Positions 34,960 through 44,368 of a stretch of 64,000 nt of DNA are shown piece after piece. The position numbers and the translations under genes were made by a program. The DNA lies in the NCBI RefSeq assembly GCF_024296685.1, contig NZ_CP100763.1:1-64000 (forward strand), given 5' to 3'. How positions within the stretch are numbered: position 1 is the first letter of the stretch; each line of letters opens with the position of its first letter. Below the pieces are notes generated by a model. That model had not been told where the DNA came from and made no database searches. It saw only the letters and a program-made list of their open reading frames with translations. The DNA is from Natrinema marinum (GTDB taxonomy: Archaea; Halobacteriota; Halobacteria; Halobacteriales; Natrialbaceae).

Positions 34960-36342
34960 ATGGAGCGACCGGTGACCGAGGCCGACCTCGCGTTCGAACA
35001 CGTTCCCGAGACCGACCAGTCCTTCGAGAACGCACTGGCGAAAGCGCGCGACGGCGACCGACTCGCGGTCGACGACGCGATCGAGTTACTCACGACGGGG
35101 ACCGACCGCGAGGGCATCGACCGGCGGCGCAAGGAGCGCGTCCTCGAGGCGGCCGATCGTCGCCGCGCCGAGGAGGTTGGCGAGGAGGTCACCTTCATCG
35201 CGAACCTGAACAACAACGTCACGACGGCCTGCAACGTGGGCTGTCTGTTCTGTAACTTCAAAGACGCCGCCCACACGTTCGAACGCGAGACGGAAATCGA
35301 GACCGCCGGCTTCACGAAGACGCCCGCCGAATCCCGCGATATCGTCGCCGACGCCGTCGAACGCGGCATCTACGAGGTCACGTCAGTTTCGGGACTACAT
35401 CCCGCGTTCGCGCTGGACGAGGAACACCGGGAAATCCTCGACGATCACCCGAACCCGAAGGAAGTCAACTACAAGCCGCCGACGGTCTACGAGACCAGCC
35501 CCGGCACGTACACCGACCAGATTTCGGCGATGAGCGTCGACGGGGTCCACGTCCACTCGATGACGCCCGAGGAGGCCTACCACGCCCGGCGGGGTACCGA
35601 CTGGTCCTACGAGGAGGTCTACCGCCGGCTGCAAGCGGCGGGCCTCGACACCGTCCCCGGCACCGCCGCCGAGATCCTCGTCGACGAAGTGCGAGACGTG
35701 ATCTGTCCCGGCAAGATCGGAACCCAGGGCTGGCTCGAGGCCATGGAGGCCGCCGCGAACGTCGGCCTCGGGATGACGGCGACGATCATGTACGGCCACG
35801 TCGAGAACGAGGCCCACCGCGCGCTACACTTGAAACGAATCCGCGATCTGCAGGACCGAACGGGCAACATCACGGAGTTCGTCCCCCTCTCCTTTATCCA
35901 CCAGAACACGCCGCTGTTCGAGCACGATGTGGTCTCGGGCGGTGCCAGCATCGACGAGGACGAACTGCTGATCGCCGTCTCCCGACTCTTCCTCGATAAC
36001 ATCGACCACATCCAGTCGTCGTGGGTCAAGTACGGCGACGAACAGGGGCTGAAGATGCTCTCGTGTGGGGCCGACGACTACATGGGGACGATCCTCTCGG
36101 AGGAGATCACCAAGCGCGCTGGCGGCGGCTACGGCGAGTTCCGCTCGTTCGAGGACTACGTCGAGATGATCGCCTCGATCGGCCGCGTTCCAGTCGAGCG
36201 CTCGACCGACTACGAGCGACGCCGCGTTATCGACCCCGACGACCCGCCGTTCGGCCCGCGACTCGGGCCGAAGGCCGACGGGACGCCGCTGCTGACCCGC
36301 GAGGAGAGCGAGGAACGAACGACCGCCATCGCGGACGACTGA
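34960..36342 (+). CDS. cofH: F420 biosynthesis radical SAM subunit CofH
   Basis: CofH is one half of the FO synthase, joining tyrosine to the pyrimidine precursor to form 5-amino-5-(4-hydroxybenzyl) product, later closed by CofG to FO. The 460 residues have the radical SAM motif CNVGCLFCNF (C-x3-C-x2-C) and the family text SGLHPAFALDEEH and MTATIMYGHVE. ATG at 34960 gives MERPVTEADLAFEH. The gene stands apart from cofG (37,987-39,150, opposite strand), with an SDR and a deaminase between them. Confidence 0.94.
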   Translation: MERPVTEADLAFEHVPETDQSFENALAKARDGDRLAVDDAIELLTTGTDREGIDRRRKERVLEAADRRRAEEVGEEVTFIANLNNNVTTACNVGCLFCNFKDAAHTFERETEIETAGFTKTPAESRDIVADAVERGIYEVTSVSGLHPAFALDEEHREILDDHPNPKEVNYKPPTVYETSPGTYTDQISAMSVDGVHVHSMTPEEAYHARRGTDWSYEEVYRRLQAAGLDTVPGTAAEILVDEVRDVICPGKIGTQGWLEAMEAAANVGLGMTATIMYGHVENEAHRALHLKRIRDLQDRTGNITEFVPLSFIHQNTPLFEHDVVSGGASIDEDELLIAVSRLFLDNIDHIQSSWVKYGDEQGLKMLSCGADDYMGTILSEEITKRAGGGYGEFRSFEDYVEMIASIGRVPVERSTDYERRRVIDPDDPPFGPRLGPKADGTPLLTREESEERTTAIADD

Positions 36343-36456
36343 CCTGCCACGTCGCGACTGCCCGCCGTTGCCGACGCGAGTTCGACTCCCGAACCGGTCG
36401 CCGTCCAGCCTTTCCGCTGTGAAATACTTTATATGGCCGCTCGAGCGTCTATGCGT

Positions 36457-37215
36457 ATGCGACTCGAAGAGAAGACTGCGTTTATCACGGGTGCAGGGTC
36501 CGGCCTCGGCCGGGAAGCCGCCGAACTGTTCGCCGACGAAGGTGCGACGATCGTCGCGGCCGATATCGATCTCGAGAGCGCCGAAGAGACGGTTGCCCTC
36601 GTCGAAGAGGCGGGACAGAGCGGGACCGCCCTCGAGTTAGACGTCCGCGACGCGGACGCGGTCCAGGCAGCCGTCGACGAAACGGTCGACGAATTCGGCC
36701 TCGACATCATGCTCAACAACGCGGGGGTCAGCCACGAGCGTTCGAAAGTCGAGGATATCGACGAAAGCGAGCGTGACCGGGTCATCGACGTGAACGTCAA
36801 GGGCGTCTGGAACGGCTGCCGGGCCGTCATTCCACACTTCAAAGAGCAGGGGTCGGGCGCGATCGTCAACACGGCGTCGCTGGCCGGCGTCATCGGTGCG
36901 CCCGAACTCGGGGCCTACTCGCTCTCGAAGGGCGCGGTGGTCAACTTCACGCGCACCGTCGCGGCGGAGGTCGGCCCGGCCGGCGTCCGGGCGAACGCGG
37001 TCTGTCCGGGTGTCACGGATACCGCGATGCCCCGGAAGAACCACACCGAGGAGGAGTGGGAGGCGAGGAAGGAAGAGATGTCGAAGTTCTATCCGCTCAA
37101 GCGACTCGGCCGACCCGAGGACATCGCCAACGCGATGTTGTTCCTCGCCAGCGACGAGGCCAGCTGGATCACCGGGCAGGCGCTGGTCGTCGACGGCGGC
37201 TTCTCCTGTACGTAG
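36457..37215 (+). CDS. Short-chain dehydrogenase/reductase
   Basis: SDR of 252 residues with a Rossmann fold. The nucleotide motif is TGAGSGLG, Asp in AADIDLE favours NAD, NNAG is present, and the catalytic Ser, Tyr and Lys lie in NTASLAG and YSLSK. The C-terminal signature WITGQALVVDGGFSCT is typical of FabG-like and glucose/alcohol dehydrogenases. The substrate is unknown. A TTTATAT box at about 36428-36434 fits leaderless starts at 36451 or 36457; the latter gives the standard N-terminus MRLEEKTAFITG. Confidence 0.9.
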   Translation: MRLEEKTAFITGAGSGLGREAAELFADEGATIVAADIDLESAEETVALVEEAGQSGTALELDVRDADAVQAAVDETVDEFGLDIMLNNAGVSHERSKVEDIDESERDRVIDVNVKGVWNGCRAVIPHFKEQGSGAIVNTASLAGVIGAPELGAYSLSKGAVVNFTRTVAAEVGPAGVRANAVCPGVTDTAMPRKNHTEEEWEARKEEMSKFYPLKRLGRPEDIANAMLFLASDEASWITGQALVVDGGFSCT

Positions 37216-37274
37216 CGTCGCCGCTCGAGCCCCGCGAGGGGCAACGTTTCGGTGCTGGCGGCCGACGAACCGGT

Positions 37275-37727
37275 ATGGCAAGCGACCAGTCGTACGTGCG
37301 GCGGGCGATCGATCTCGCTGAATCGGCGGTCGAGCACGGCAACACCCCCTTCGGCTCGCTGCTCGTCGTCGACGACGAGGTCGTTCGAACGGCCGAGAAC
37401 ACGACGCTGACTGACGAGGACATTTCCGCTCACCCGGAATTTACGCTGGCTCGCTGGGCCGCGCGCGAACTCGAAGCCGACGAGCGCGCGGCATGTACGA
37501 TGTACACCAGCACCGAGCCGTGTCCGATGTGTGCGAGCGCGATCGTCTACGCGGGGCTCGGGCGCGTCGTCTACAGCGTGTCCGTCGAGTCACTTACCGA
37601 ACTCCGAGACGATGGCGTGATCGACATCCCGTGCGCGGAGGTCGTCGACCGGGCCGACGGCTCGACGACCGTCGAAGGGCCCGTACTCGAGGACGAGGGG
37701 CTCCCGATCCACGAGGGCTATTTCTGA
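37275..37727 (+). CDS. CDA-fold nucleoside or base deaminase
   Basis: Zinc deaminase of 150 residues in the cytidine/guanine deaminase superfamily. The zinc and proton-shuttle motif reads HPEF (usually HAE) and the second motif is PCPMCASAI. Substrate class cannot be set from this; the guanine-deaminase and TadA-like groups share these features. The 59-base gap from the SDR gene suggests a possible joint transcript. The Pro in HPE is unusual but the key His and Glu are kept. The C-terminal tail EGYF is typical of small haloarchaeal members. Confidence 0.85.
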   Translation: MASDQSYVRRAIDLAESAVEHGNTPFGSLLVVDDEVVRTAENTTLTDEDISAHPEFTLARWAARELEADERAACTMYTSTEPCPMCASAIVYAGLGRVVYSVSVESLTELRDDGVIDIPCAEVVDRADGSTTVEGPVLEDEGLPIHEGYF

Positions 37728-37745
37728 CGGGCGCTCGCCGAGGGG

Positions 37746-37919
37746 CTACCGCATCTCTTCGAGCGAGCGGACGGTGTCCGACATGAGCCACGCCGTTTCT
37801 GTCTCCGGGTCCTCGAGACTGATCGCGAAAAACGAGTCGCGGCCCTCGTCGACGGTGATGCGGTACCCGCGACTTTCGAGCGTTCGGCCCTCGTCGGCGA
37901 CGGGTTCGGGGGGAGTCAC
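37746..37919 (-). CDS. 57-residue conserved-type haloarchaeal protein
   Basis: Small acidic protein with text such as GRTLESRGYRITVDEG and SFFAISLEDPETETAWLMSD, predicted as a short beta sheet with a C-terminal helix. The start is GTG, chosen because it precedes TPPEPVADEG, a usual kind of N-terminus; the frame continues upstream without an ATG. It ends 19 bases after the convergent deaminase gene. I recall similar small proteins in haloarchaea but cannot name a function. Confidence 0.6.
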   Translation of the reverse strand: MTPPEPVADEGRTLESRGYRITVDEGRDSFFAISLEDPETETAWLMSDTVRSLEEMR

Positions 37920-37986
37920 ACCCGTCTTCAGGGATAGTAGCGGATAACCGACTCGATTCGGAGCGAGTCGATCCCGCGCTCAGCGG

Positions 37987-39150
37987 TCAGTCCGCGACGG
38001 CCGCCGTCTCGTCTCGAAGCACCGTCCGATAGCGCCGGCCAGCCGGGTCGTCGGCCGCGAGCGCATCCCGAATCGTCGGCGAGAGCCACTTCCGCCCGCC
38101 GTCGGCACCGTCGGCGACTCGGCCGTCGAAGCCGTCCGTCCGCAGCTCCGACGGTAAGAATCGCTCGTAGACCGGGAGTCGTTCGCCGAGCGGCACGCCC
38201 GCGTGGGCTGCGATCTCCTCGAGTTCGCGTAGGGCGGGCCACGTGTAGTCGGGATTGATGTGGTCGTCGGTGACCGGCGAGACGCCGCCCAGATCGTCGA
38301 CGCCGCAGTCGATGAGGTCCTTCGCGGGCGCGAGGTTGGGAGGTACCTGCACCGAGATCTCCTCCGGTAACGCGGCGCGGGCCATCGCCGTCACCTGCCG
38401 CATCGTCGCCAGATCCGGCGAGCCGCCGGACCAGCGTTCGTTCTCCACTACCGGCTGGACGATCACTTCCTGGATGTGGTCGTAGCGCTCGTGGAGTTCG
38501 CGGATCGCGAGCAGGCTCTCGGCGCGATCCCGCCAGTCCTCGCCGATCCCCACCAGGATTCCGGTCGTGAACGCCACGTCGAGTTCGCCCGCATTCTCGA
38601 GGGTCCGCAGCCGCTGGCCGGGCACTTTCCGCCGCGGGCCGGCGTGGGCCCCGACCTCGGCGGTCGTCTCGAGCATCACGCCCATGCTGGCGTTGACGTC
38701 GGCGACGACTGCCATCTGCTCGCGGGTCTGATCGCCCGGATTGGCGTGGGGGAGCAGTCCCTCCTCGAGCGCCACTTCGCAGGCCTCGCGCAGGTAGGTG
38801 TGGATCGAGTCGTGGCCCCATTCCTCGAGTTGCGTGTGGATCTCAGTATAGCGGTCGTCAGGGTCGTCGCCGAAGGTGAACAGCGCCTCCGTACAGCCGG
38901 CGTCCGCGCCGCGCCGACAGATCTCGCGGACCTCCTCGAGCGAGAGCAGCGAGGCCTGTCCCGGCGGGTCGAAGTACGTGCAGTAGGTGCAGGTGTACCG
39001 ACAGGCCGTGGTGAGTGGCACGAAGACGTTCCGCGCGAAGGTCAGTGCCGGCGGCGCGTCGACGTCGTTCGGGCTCACCTGCAGGAGATCATCGACGGCT
39101 CGCTCGTCGACCGTGATATCGACGCCGTACTCGTCCGCCCCGGGGAACAT
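37987..39150 (-). CDS. cofG: F420 biosynthesis radical SAM subunit CofG
   Basis: CofG completes synthesis of FO, the 7,8-didemethyl-8-hydroxy-5-deazariboflavin chromophore of F420, from the CofH product. The 387 residues show CRYTCTYCTY (C-x3-C-x2-C), followed by ALFTFGDDPDDRY and LPHANPGDQ, as expected for the family. ATG at 39150 is a clean start. cofC lies 75 bases upstream on the same strand, so a cofC-cofG transcript is likely. The intervening genes to cofH carry unrelated functions. Confidence 0.94.
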   Translation of the reverse strand: MFPGADEYGVDITVDERAVDDLLQVSPNDVDAPPALTFARNVFVPLTTACRYTCTYCTYFDPPGQASLLSLEEVREICRRGADAGCTEALFTFGDDPDDRYTEIHTQLEEWGHDSIHTYLREACEVALEEGLLPHANPGDQTREQMAVVADVNASMGVMLETTAEVGAHAGPRRKVPGQRLRTLENAGELDVAFTTGILVGIGEDWRDRAESLLAIRELHERYDHIQEVIVQPVVENERWSGGSPDLATMRQVTAMARAALPEEISVQVPPNLAPAKDLIDCGVDDLGGVSPVTDDHINPDYTWPALRELEEIAAHAGVPLGERLPVYERFLPSELRTDGFDGRVADGADGGRKWLSPTIRDALAADDPAGRRYRTVLRDETAAVAD

Positions 39151-39225
39151 TACCTCTGAGTGTCGTCGCTCGGCTCATAAGACCTTGGCTTCGCGGTGGC
39201 CGTCGGGATCCCCGCGGCCGCCCCG

Positions 39226-39927
39226 CTACTCCGTGGCCGCCGGCCCGTCGCGGACCGCGACGACGCGTCCCACCCGATCGGCGAGTTCGAACCCGAACGC
39301 GCGGAGACGGGACGGGGCGCGGTCGGTCTCGTGCCCGTGGACGAGCACCTCGACTAGATCGTCGGGCTCGTCGATATCCGTCGCGAGCCGGAACGAGTCG
39401 ACCGTCTCGAGGGTGGCGCCGACCTCGCGGGCGATCTCGCGGTGGTCGAGATACGAGGTGCCGTGGTAGTCGACCCGAAACGCGGGGTCGCGGACGACGA
39501 GCGCGTTCGTCCCGCCGGCCCGCCCCGGCGCGATCGCCACGTCGGCGTCGGCGTCGAACAACTCCTCGAGCGCGGTGGGTGTCGCCAGCGCGAGATCGGC
39601 CATGACAACGGCGACGGCCTGGAGGTCGTCGCTCCCGTCCGCCTCGCCGTTCCCGTCGCCGCCCGGCAGTCGCGCGTTGACCGCCTCGGTGAGCGGCCGC
39701 TCGTCGACCGTCACCGCGGTCGACGTTTCGACCTCGCCCGGTAACTCGAGAGTGGCGAGATCGAGGTCGCCGGTCGAGACGACCGTCGGCTCGTAGCCCG
39801 CTTCGACGACCGCACGCAACACGTCGGCGAGCATCGCGCGGGCGAGCGTCGAGCGCTCGGCTGCCGTGAGGACGGGCTCGAGGCGGGTCTTCGGCGTCTC
39901 GGCGGCGAACGGGACGACGACGCGCAT
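39226..39927 (-). CDS. cofC: 2-phospho-L-lactate guanylyltransferase CofC
   Basis: CofC activates 2-phospho-L-lactate (or a related acid) with GTP for transfer to FO by CofD. The 233 residues have the nucleotidyltransferase start MRVVVPFAAETPKTRLEPVL, the motif VMADLALAT (metal site) and APGRAGGTNALVV, typical of CofC. An acidic insert near residues 90-100 (GGDGNGEADGSDD) is a haloarchaeal loop. It probably shares a transcript with cofG downstream. cofD and cofE are not in the window. Confidence 0.92.
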   Translation of the reverse strand: MRVVVPFAAETPKTRLEPVLTAAERSTLARAMLADVLRAVVEAGYEPTVVSTGDLDLATLELPGEVETSTAVTVDERPLTEAVNARLPGGDGNGEADGSDDLQAVAVVMADLALATPTALEELFDADADVAIAPGRAGGTNALVVRDPAFRVDYHGTSYLDHREIAREVGATLETVDSFRLATDIDEPDDLVEVLVHGHETDRAPSRLRAFGFELADRVGRVVAVRDGPAATE

Positions 39928-40091
39928 CTGAATCTGGTTGCGGTAGTCCGGGCGCGCTCAAAAGCACGTCGGAGTCAAGACAGCGGCCGACCGCGCCTTC
40001 GGCAGCCGTCCGAGTTCGGTTCCGATCTCGCGCCCCCCGACACGAGTCGAGCGCGGCCGCTCGAGCCGCCGAAGACCGAGAGAAAAGCGGT

Positions 40092-41276
40092 CTAGAAGAG
40101 CGGCTCGAGTTCGTCTTCGTCGTCTTCGACGAGTTCCTCGAGGTTCTCTTCGCTCTCCCGCTGGATGTCGTCCATGTTGTCCTGGGCTTCGATGGCGACC
40201 TGCTGGAGGCGCTTGATCCGCGGGACGTTCGTCACGCCCGACAGCAAGATTGCTGCGGAGACTTCGGGTTCGCCCCGCGGGAAGTCGCCGCCGCGAACCT
40301 CCATGCTACCGGTTTCCTCCTCGAGCCACTTGCGCCCGCGTTCGATGCCTTTCCGGTTCAGATACTCCGAGGGGCCGGAGAGGACGAGCAGGGCGCGCTC
40401 GGTCCCTTCGATCTCGCAGGGAAGGGTGAGCCGGCCGAGCGCCGCCTTGCGGACGAGGCTCGTGATGCGGTTGGTGGTGTTCGCGGCGTCGAGGTTGTCG
40501 TCGCCGGCACCGCTGCCGTCGCCGGTGAACCGCGAGAGGAGGCCGCCGCCGGAGTTGAGTTCGACCTCTTCGCTCGCGAAGCCGACGGTGGAGACGCCGC
40601 CGCCGGAGAGTGTGTTGATGATCTCCGAGGAGTCGACGACGCTCTCGGCGACTTCCTGGCCGTCGCCGACCTCGCCGGCACCGAAGAGGATGCCGAATCG
40701 ACGGACGATCTCCTCGTTGATCTGCTCGTAACCGCCCTCGACGGACTCGCCGGTCTGTCGCCAGGAGTCGTTGTCGAAGACGAGCAGGTTGTCGACCTCG
40801 CGGACGAACGTCTGGAACGATCGCGCCGCGTTGAGCGTGTAGATCCCACCTTCGTCGGTGCCCGGCAGGACGCCGAGCCCGTAGACGGGGATCGTGTAGA
40901 TCCGTTTGAGGTGTTTCGCGAGGACGGGCGCGCCGCCCGACCCGGTGCCGCCGCCCATCCCGGAGACGATCAGGAAGGCGTCGACCTCGTGGGTCGGGAT
41001 CGAGTCGATGGCGTTTTGCACCTCGTCGATGTCCTCCTCGGCGACTTCTGCGCCGAGTTCGTTGTCAGCACCCACGCCGTGGCCCTTTACGCGGGCCTGG
41101 CCGATGAGTACGCGATTCTCCTGTGGAATGTTGTCGAGACCGATGAGGTCCGCCTTCGCGGAGTTGACGGCGATCGCCGCCCGGACGATTCCGCTGTTCG
41201 TCCGATCGTCGTAATCGAGGAATCGATCGACGATTTTGCCACCGGCCTGTCCGAATCCGATCATCGCCAGCTTCAT
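40092..41276 (-). CDS. cetZ: Tubulin-superfamily GTPase CetZ
   Basis: CetZ proteins polymerise at the haloarchaeal envelope and control cell shape, for example the rod transition needed for swimming. The 394 residues have the N-terminal GFGQAGGKI nucleotide contact, T4 loop GGGTGSG and T7 region as in tubulin/FtsZ, and the CetZ-like QENRVLIGQARVKGHGVGADNE. The sequence is close to CetZ1 in pattern. An acidic tail EDDEDELEPLF ends it. The ATG at 41276 follows an AT-rich promoter region with a TATATCC-type box at about 41321-41329. Confidence 0.94.
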   Translation of the reverse strand: MKLAMIGFGQAGGKIVDRFLDYDDRTNSGIVRAAIAVNSAKADLIGLDNIPQENRVLIGQARVKGHGVGADNELGAEVAEEDIDEVQNAIDSIPTHEVDAFLIVSGMGGGTGSGGAPVLAKHLKRIYTIPVYGLGVLPGTDEGGIYTLNAARSFQTFVREVDNLLVFDNDSWRQTGESVEGGYEQINEEIVRRFGILFGAGEVGDGQEVAESVVDSSEIINTLSGGGVSTVGFASEEVELNSGGGLLSRFTGDGSGAGDDNLDAANTTNRITSLVRKAALGRLTLPCEIEGTERALLVLSGPSEYLNRKGIERGRKWLEEETGSMEVRGGDFPRGEPEVSAAILLSGVTNVPRIKRLQQVAIEAQDNMDDIQRESEENLEELVEDDEDELEPLF

Positions 41277-41470
41277 TGTTTGTCAGGGGGCTCCGTTGGA
41301 TTGGTAACAGTGCGATGGAGGATATAAGTCTTGTGCTAAACTGAATTTCTTTATTAATTCAATATCGCTCCGAATCGGCCGGCTGGTGGTGGATTCGAGC
41401 CGTTATTCCGAGCCGAGACCCGACTTCTATTCTATCCTGTGGTGTTTTTTATAATACGTGTTTCAGGGGA
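41277..41470 (-). promoter_or_regulatory. AT-rich cetZ upstream region with two TATA-like boxes
   Basis: On the minus strand, CTTATATCC at about 41321-41330 is proximal to cetZ and implies a leader of some 20 bases. A second AT-rich block with ATTATAAAA lies at about 41448-41456. An inverted GAATT/AATTC pair sits between them near 41343-41360. Two promoters or a distal regulator site are possible. Confidence 0.45.
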
Positions 41471-41524
41471 GCGGGTCGGGGTGACAGATCATTACAGCCG
41501 GTGGCCGAAGCACGACAGTCGCTC

Positions 41525-42445
41525 TCACGCCGTTTCGGTCGGTCGCACTCGAGCGCCGTCCCCCTCGAGGCCGAGGTACGCGCCGAGGGTCGTCAACTCC
41601 GCCGGATCGCGGCCGAACGCGGTCACGTCGTTGTCGGTGACGGTGTTATCGACCTCGAGCGAGCGGGCCTGATCCGGTCCGAACGGGACGAACGGCACCG
41701 GGCCGACAGCCGAAAGCCCGACTTTCGACAGTCCCATCGGAACCGGGACGATCGTGACGTCCTTTCCCTCCGCCGCGTAGGCCAGCTTCGTCACGTCCGC
41801 GAGCGTGAGCACCTCCGGACCGGCGAGTTCGTACGTCTCGCCCGCGTGGTCGTCGTCCTCGAGCGCCTCGGCGAGCATCGGGGCTAGATCGCCGACCCAG
41901 ATCGGCTGGAATCGGGTCTTCCCGCCGGCGGGCAGCCCCGTCACGTACGGCGTCGTCACCCGCTTCGTGAACTCGAGAAACTCGGCCCCATCGCCGAAGA
42001 CCACGGATGGGCGGACGATCGTCCACGCCAGACTCGAGTCCCTGACGACGTCCTCGGCTTTTCCCTTGGCGCGAAGGAATGCCGTCGTGCCGTTCGGATC
42101 CGCTCCGAGCCCGCTCATCTGCAGGAAGCGGCCGACGCCGGCTGCTTCAGCGGCCCGGACGAGGTTCTCGGTGCCGCCGAGGTGGACTTCTTCGTGGGTC
42201 TTCCCCTTCGGGGGCTGGTAGAGCGGCGAGAGCGAGACGAGATTGACGACGGCGTCGTAGCCCGTCACGACGTCGACGATCGAGTCGTACGCGCTCACGT
42301 CGCCCATCGCGGAGTCGACGCCGTCGGGCAGATCGCCGGCGTCCGGGGATCGCGAGAGGGCCGTCACCTCGTGGCCGCGCGCTGCCAGTTCCGCACACAG
42401 GGTCGTCCCGATGAAGCCGGTGCCGCCGGCGACGAGGATCTTCAT
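41525..42445 (-). CDS. NAD(P)-binding epimerase/NDUFA9-like protein
   Basis: Atypical or extended SDR of 306 residues. It begins MKILVAGGTGFIGTTL, the GxxGxxG NAD(P) motif, and continues with NLVRAAEAAGVGRFLQMSGLGAD and VRPSVVFGDG, which resemble the NDUFA9 subunit of complex I and related quinone-linked or nucleotide-sugar enzymes. The classical YxxxK is not obvious, so catalysis is uncertain. The ATG at 42445 sits about 27 nt after a TTTATCG box (42468-42474), a leaderless start; the frame extends upstream but crosses the promoter. It is divergent from tmk. Confidence 0.88.
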   Translation of the reverse strand: MKILVAGGTGFIGTTLCAELAARGHEVTALSRSPDAGDLPDGVDSAMGDVSAYDSIVDVVTGYDAVVNLVSLSPLYQPPKGKTHEEVHLGGTENLVRAAEAAGVGRFLQMSGLGADPNGTTAFLRAKGKAEDVVRDSSLAWTIVRPSVVFGDGAEFLEFTKRVTTPYVTGLPAGGKTRFQPIWVGDLAPMLAEALEDDDHAGETYELAGPEVLTLADVTKLAYAAEGKDVTIVPVPMGLSKVGLSAVGPVPFVPFGPDQARSLEVDNTVTDNDVTAFGRDPAELTTLGAYLGLEGDGARVRPTETA

Positions 42446-42557
42446 GCCCGGATTGTGCTGTCCCAGCGATAAATACCTAGTCGCCTTCACTGTTCGGTGA
42501 GTGCAGCGCTCGACCGATTGTGCTACATCTAAATAGCCCTCTCCACGACGTGGGTGT

Positions 42558-43151
42558 ATGCTGGTCACGCTCGAGGGATTGGACGGCAGCGGGAAGACGA
42601 CGGTCTGGGAGGCCCTCCAGGAACGGTATCCCGACGCCGTGTTCACGCGCGAGCCCACGAGCGACTCGTGGTACGGCGAGGCCGTCTACCGCTCGATCGA
42701 GGACGACGACGCCGACCCGCTGGCCGAACTCTTTCTGTACACCGCCGATCACGCCGACCACCTCTCGCGGGTGATCGAACCTGCCCTCGAGCGCGGCGAC
42801 CTCGTGATCTCCGACCGCTATTCCGACTCCCGCTTTGCCTACCAAGGCGCGACCCTCGAGCGCTCGGATCGGGTCGACCTCGCGGACCCGCTCGAGTACG
42901 TCGTCGACCTTCACCGCCCGTTCTCGATCGTGCCGGACCTGACGATCTACCTTGATCTCGACCCCGAAACCGCCGCCGCTCGAGCGGGGACGACGAACAA
43001 GTTCGAACGCGCCGAGTACCTCGCCGCGGTTCGGGACAACTACGAGCGACTGCTCGAGCGCGACCCCGATCGGTTCGTCCGCGTCGACGCGACTCAGGAG
43101 CCGGACGCGGTGCTCGAGGCGGTGACCGACGCGCTGGCCGCGGCCGACTGA
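42558..43151 (+). CDS. tmk: Thymidylate kinase
   Basis: Tmk phosphorylates dTMP to dTDP. The 197 residues have the P-loop GLDGSGKTT, the DRY motif in [19 protein letters not shown] and the lid Arg region [14 protein letters not shown] at 42558 lies about 27 nt after a TAAATAG box near 42530, so it is leaderless. The divergent NAD(P)-binding gene shares the 112-base promoter gap. Confidence 0.94.
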   Translation: MLVTLEGLDGSGKTTVWEALQERYPDAVFTREPTSDSWYGEAVYRSIEDDDADPLAELFLYTADHADHLSRVIEPALERGDLVISDRYSDSRFAYQGATLERSDRVDLADPLEYVVDLHRPFSIVPDLTIYLDLDPETAAARAGTTNKFERAEYLAAVRDNYERLLERDPDRFVRVDATQEPDAVLEAVTDALAAAD

Positions 43152-43227
43152 GAGGGGCTGAACGTCGTCCGCGAGTGGGGGTGCTCGGGCAAACGCTTTA
43201 GTCGTGGCACGATGTACCACACTCCCG

Positions 43228-43458
43228 ATGGTCCACGCGTTCATCATGGTGAAGACGGCCGCCGGAAAATCCGAGGGGCTGCTCGCGGATATCGGCGGCC
43301 TCGAGTCGGTCGCCAACGCGCACATCGTCGCGGGCAACTACGACATCATCGCGGAGGTCGACGCCCCGGAGGTCTACGACGTGTTACAGACCGTCTCCTC
43401 GAGCATTCAGGGACTCGGCGGCGTCACCGACACGAAGACCTACATCGCCATGGGATAG
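43228..43458 (+). CDS. Stand-alone RAM (Lrp/AsnC ligand-binding) domain protein, copy 1
   Basis: Protein of 76 residues consisting only of the RAM/AsnC effector domain, with no HTH. The text AHIVAGNYDIIAEVDAPE and TKTYIAMG is the usual betaalpha-beta-beta fold of Lrp sensors. It could bind amino acids or other ligands and assemble as rings. It precedes trkA, and a paralog directly follows trkA, so the two probably act with it. The ATG at 43228 begins MVHAFIMVKT. Confidence 0.88.
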   Translation: MVHAFIMVKTAAGKSEGLLADIGGLESVANAHIVAGNYDIIAEVDAPEVYDVLQTVSSSIQGLGGVTDTKTYIAMG

Positions 43459-43585
43459 TGCAGTCGGGCGTCACTTTCTGTGGTTCCCCCGTGAACTGCT
43501 CGTCGTCGCTCGAGCGTCGCCGCCCGATCCCTTGTCATGGTATACCGGGGCAAGCTTATTCACCGGGGCCGGCGTACCCCTGTTC

Positions 43586-44368
43586 ATGCGGTTCGTGATT
43601 ATCGGGGCGGGACGGGTTGGCCTGCGCACAGCACGCGTCTTGCGCGACGAAGACCACGAGGTGACGCTGGTCGAACGCGACGAACCGACGATCAGGCGCG
43701 CCCGCAATCAGGACTTCGCCGTCGTCGAGGGCGACGGCTCCCACGAGGACGTCCTCGAGGCGGCCGGCGTCTCGAACGCCGACGCCGTCGGGGCGCTGAC
43801 GGGCGACCTGAACGTCAACTTCACCGCCTGCATGATCGCCAACCACTACGGCTGCCGGACGGTCATGCGGATCGACGAGGCCTACCGCGAGGGGATCTAC
43901 CGCAAGTACGCCGACCAGGTCGACGAGGTGATCTACCCCGAGCGCCTCGGCGCGATCGGCGCGAAAAACGCCCTGCTCGGCGGCACGATCCGCGCTATCG
44001 CGGACATCGCCCCGTACCTGCAGGTCGTCGAGCTCACGATCACCGACGCCGCTCCCGTCAACGGCTACACGATGGGCGAACTGCACTTACCGGCCGACGC
44101 GACCGTCCTCGCCTTCGGGAAGCGCGGCGCGGACCTCGGCATCCCCGACGAAGACCTCTCGCTCGAGGACGGCGACCGACTCGTCGTCCTCGCGGACTTC
44201 GACGTGCTGAGCGAGGTGCGCCAGCTGTTGGTCGGCGAGACGCCGAGGAAAGCGGCTGCTAACGCGGGCTCGGACGCGCGCTCAGGCGCGACGGAACTGC
44301 TGGCGGAGCACGAAACCGACGATACGGACGACGCAGAGACGGAATCCGATACAGGAGGTGTCAACTGA
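43586..44368 (+). CDS. trkA: TrkA-type potassium uptake regulator
   Basis: TrkA-like peripheral protein of 260 residues: an N-terminal NAD-binding RCK_N domain (MRFVIIGAGRVGLRTARVL, GxGxxG) and a C-terminal RCK_C/TrkA_C domain (ELTITDAAPVNGYTMGELHL to LVVLADFD). It gates a K+ transporter or channel in response to NAD(H), ADP or ATP. No TrkH-like transporter lies beside it. Its stop overlaps the next start (TGATG), which couples translation to the second RAM protein. The tail is very acidic. Confidence 0.9.
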   Translation: MRFVIIGAGRVGLRTARVLRDEDHEVTLVERDEPTIRRARNQDFAVVEGDGSHEDVLEAAGVSNADAVGALTGDLNVNFTACMIANHYGCRTVMRIDEAYREGIYRKYADQVDEVIYPERLGAIGAKNALLGGTIRAIADIAPYLQVVELTITDAAPVNGYTMGELHLPADATVLAFGKRGADLGIPDEDLSLEDGDRLVVLADFDVLSEVRQLLVGETPRKAAANAGSDARSGATELLAEHETDDTDDAETESDTGGVN

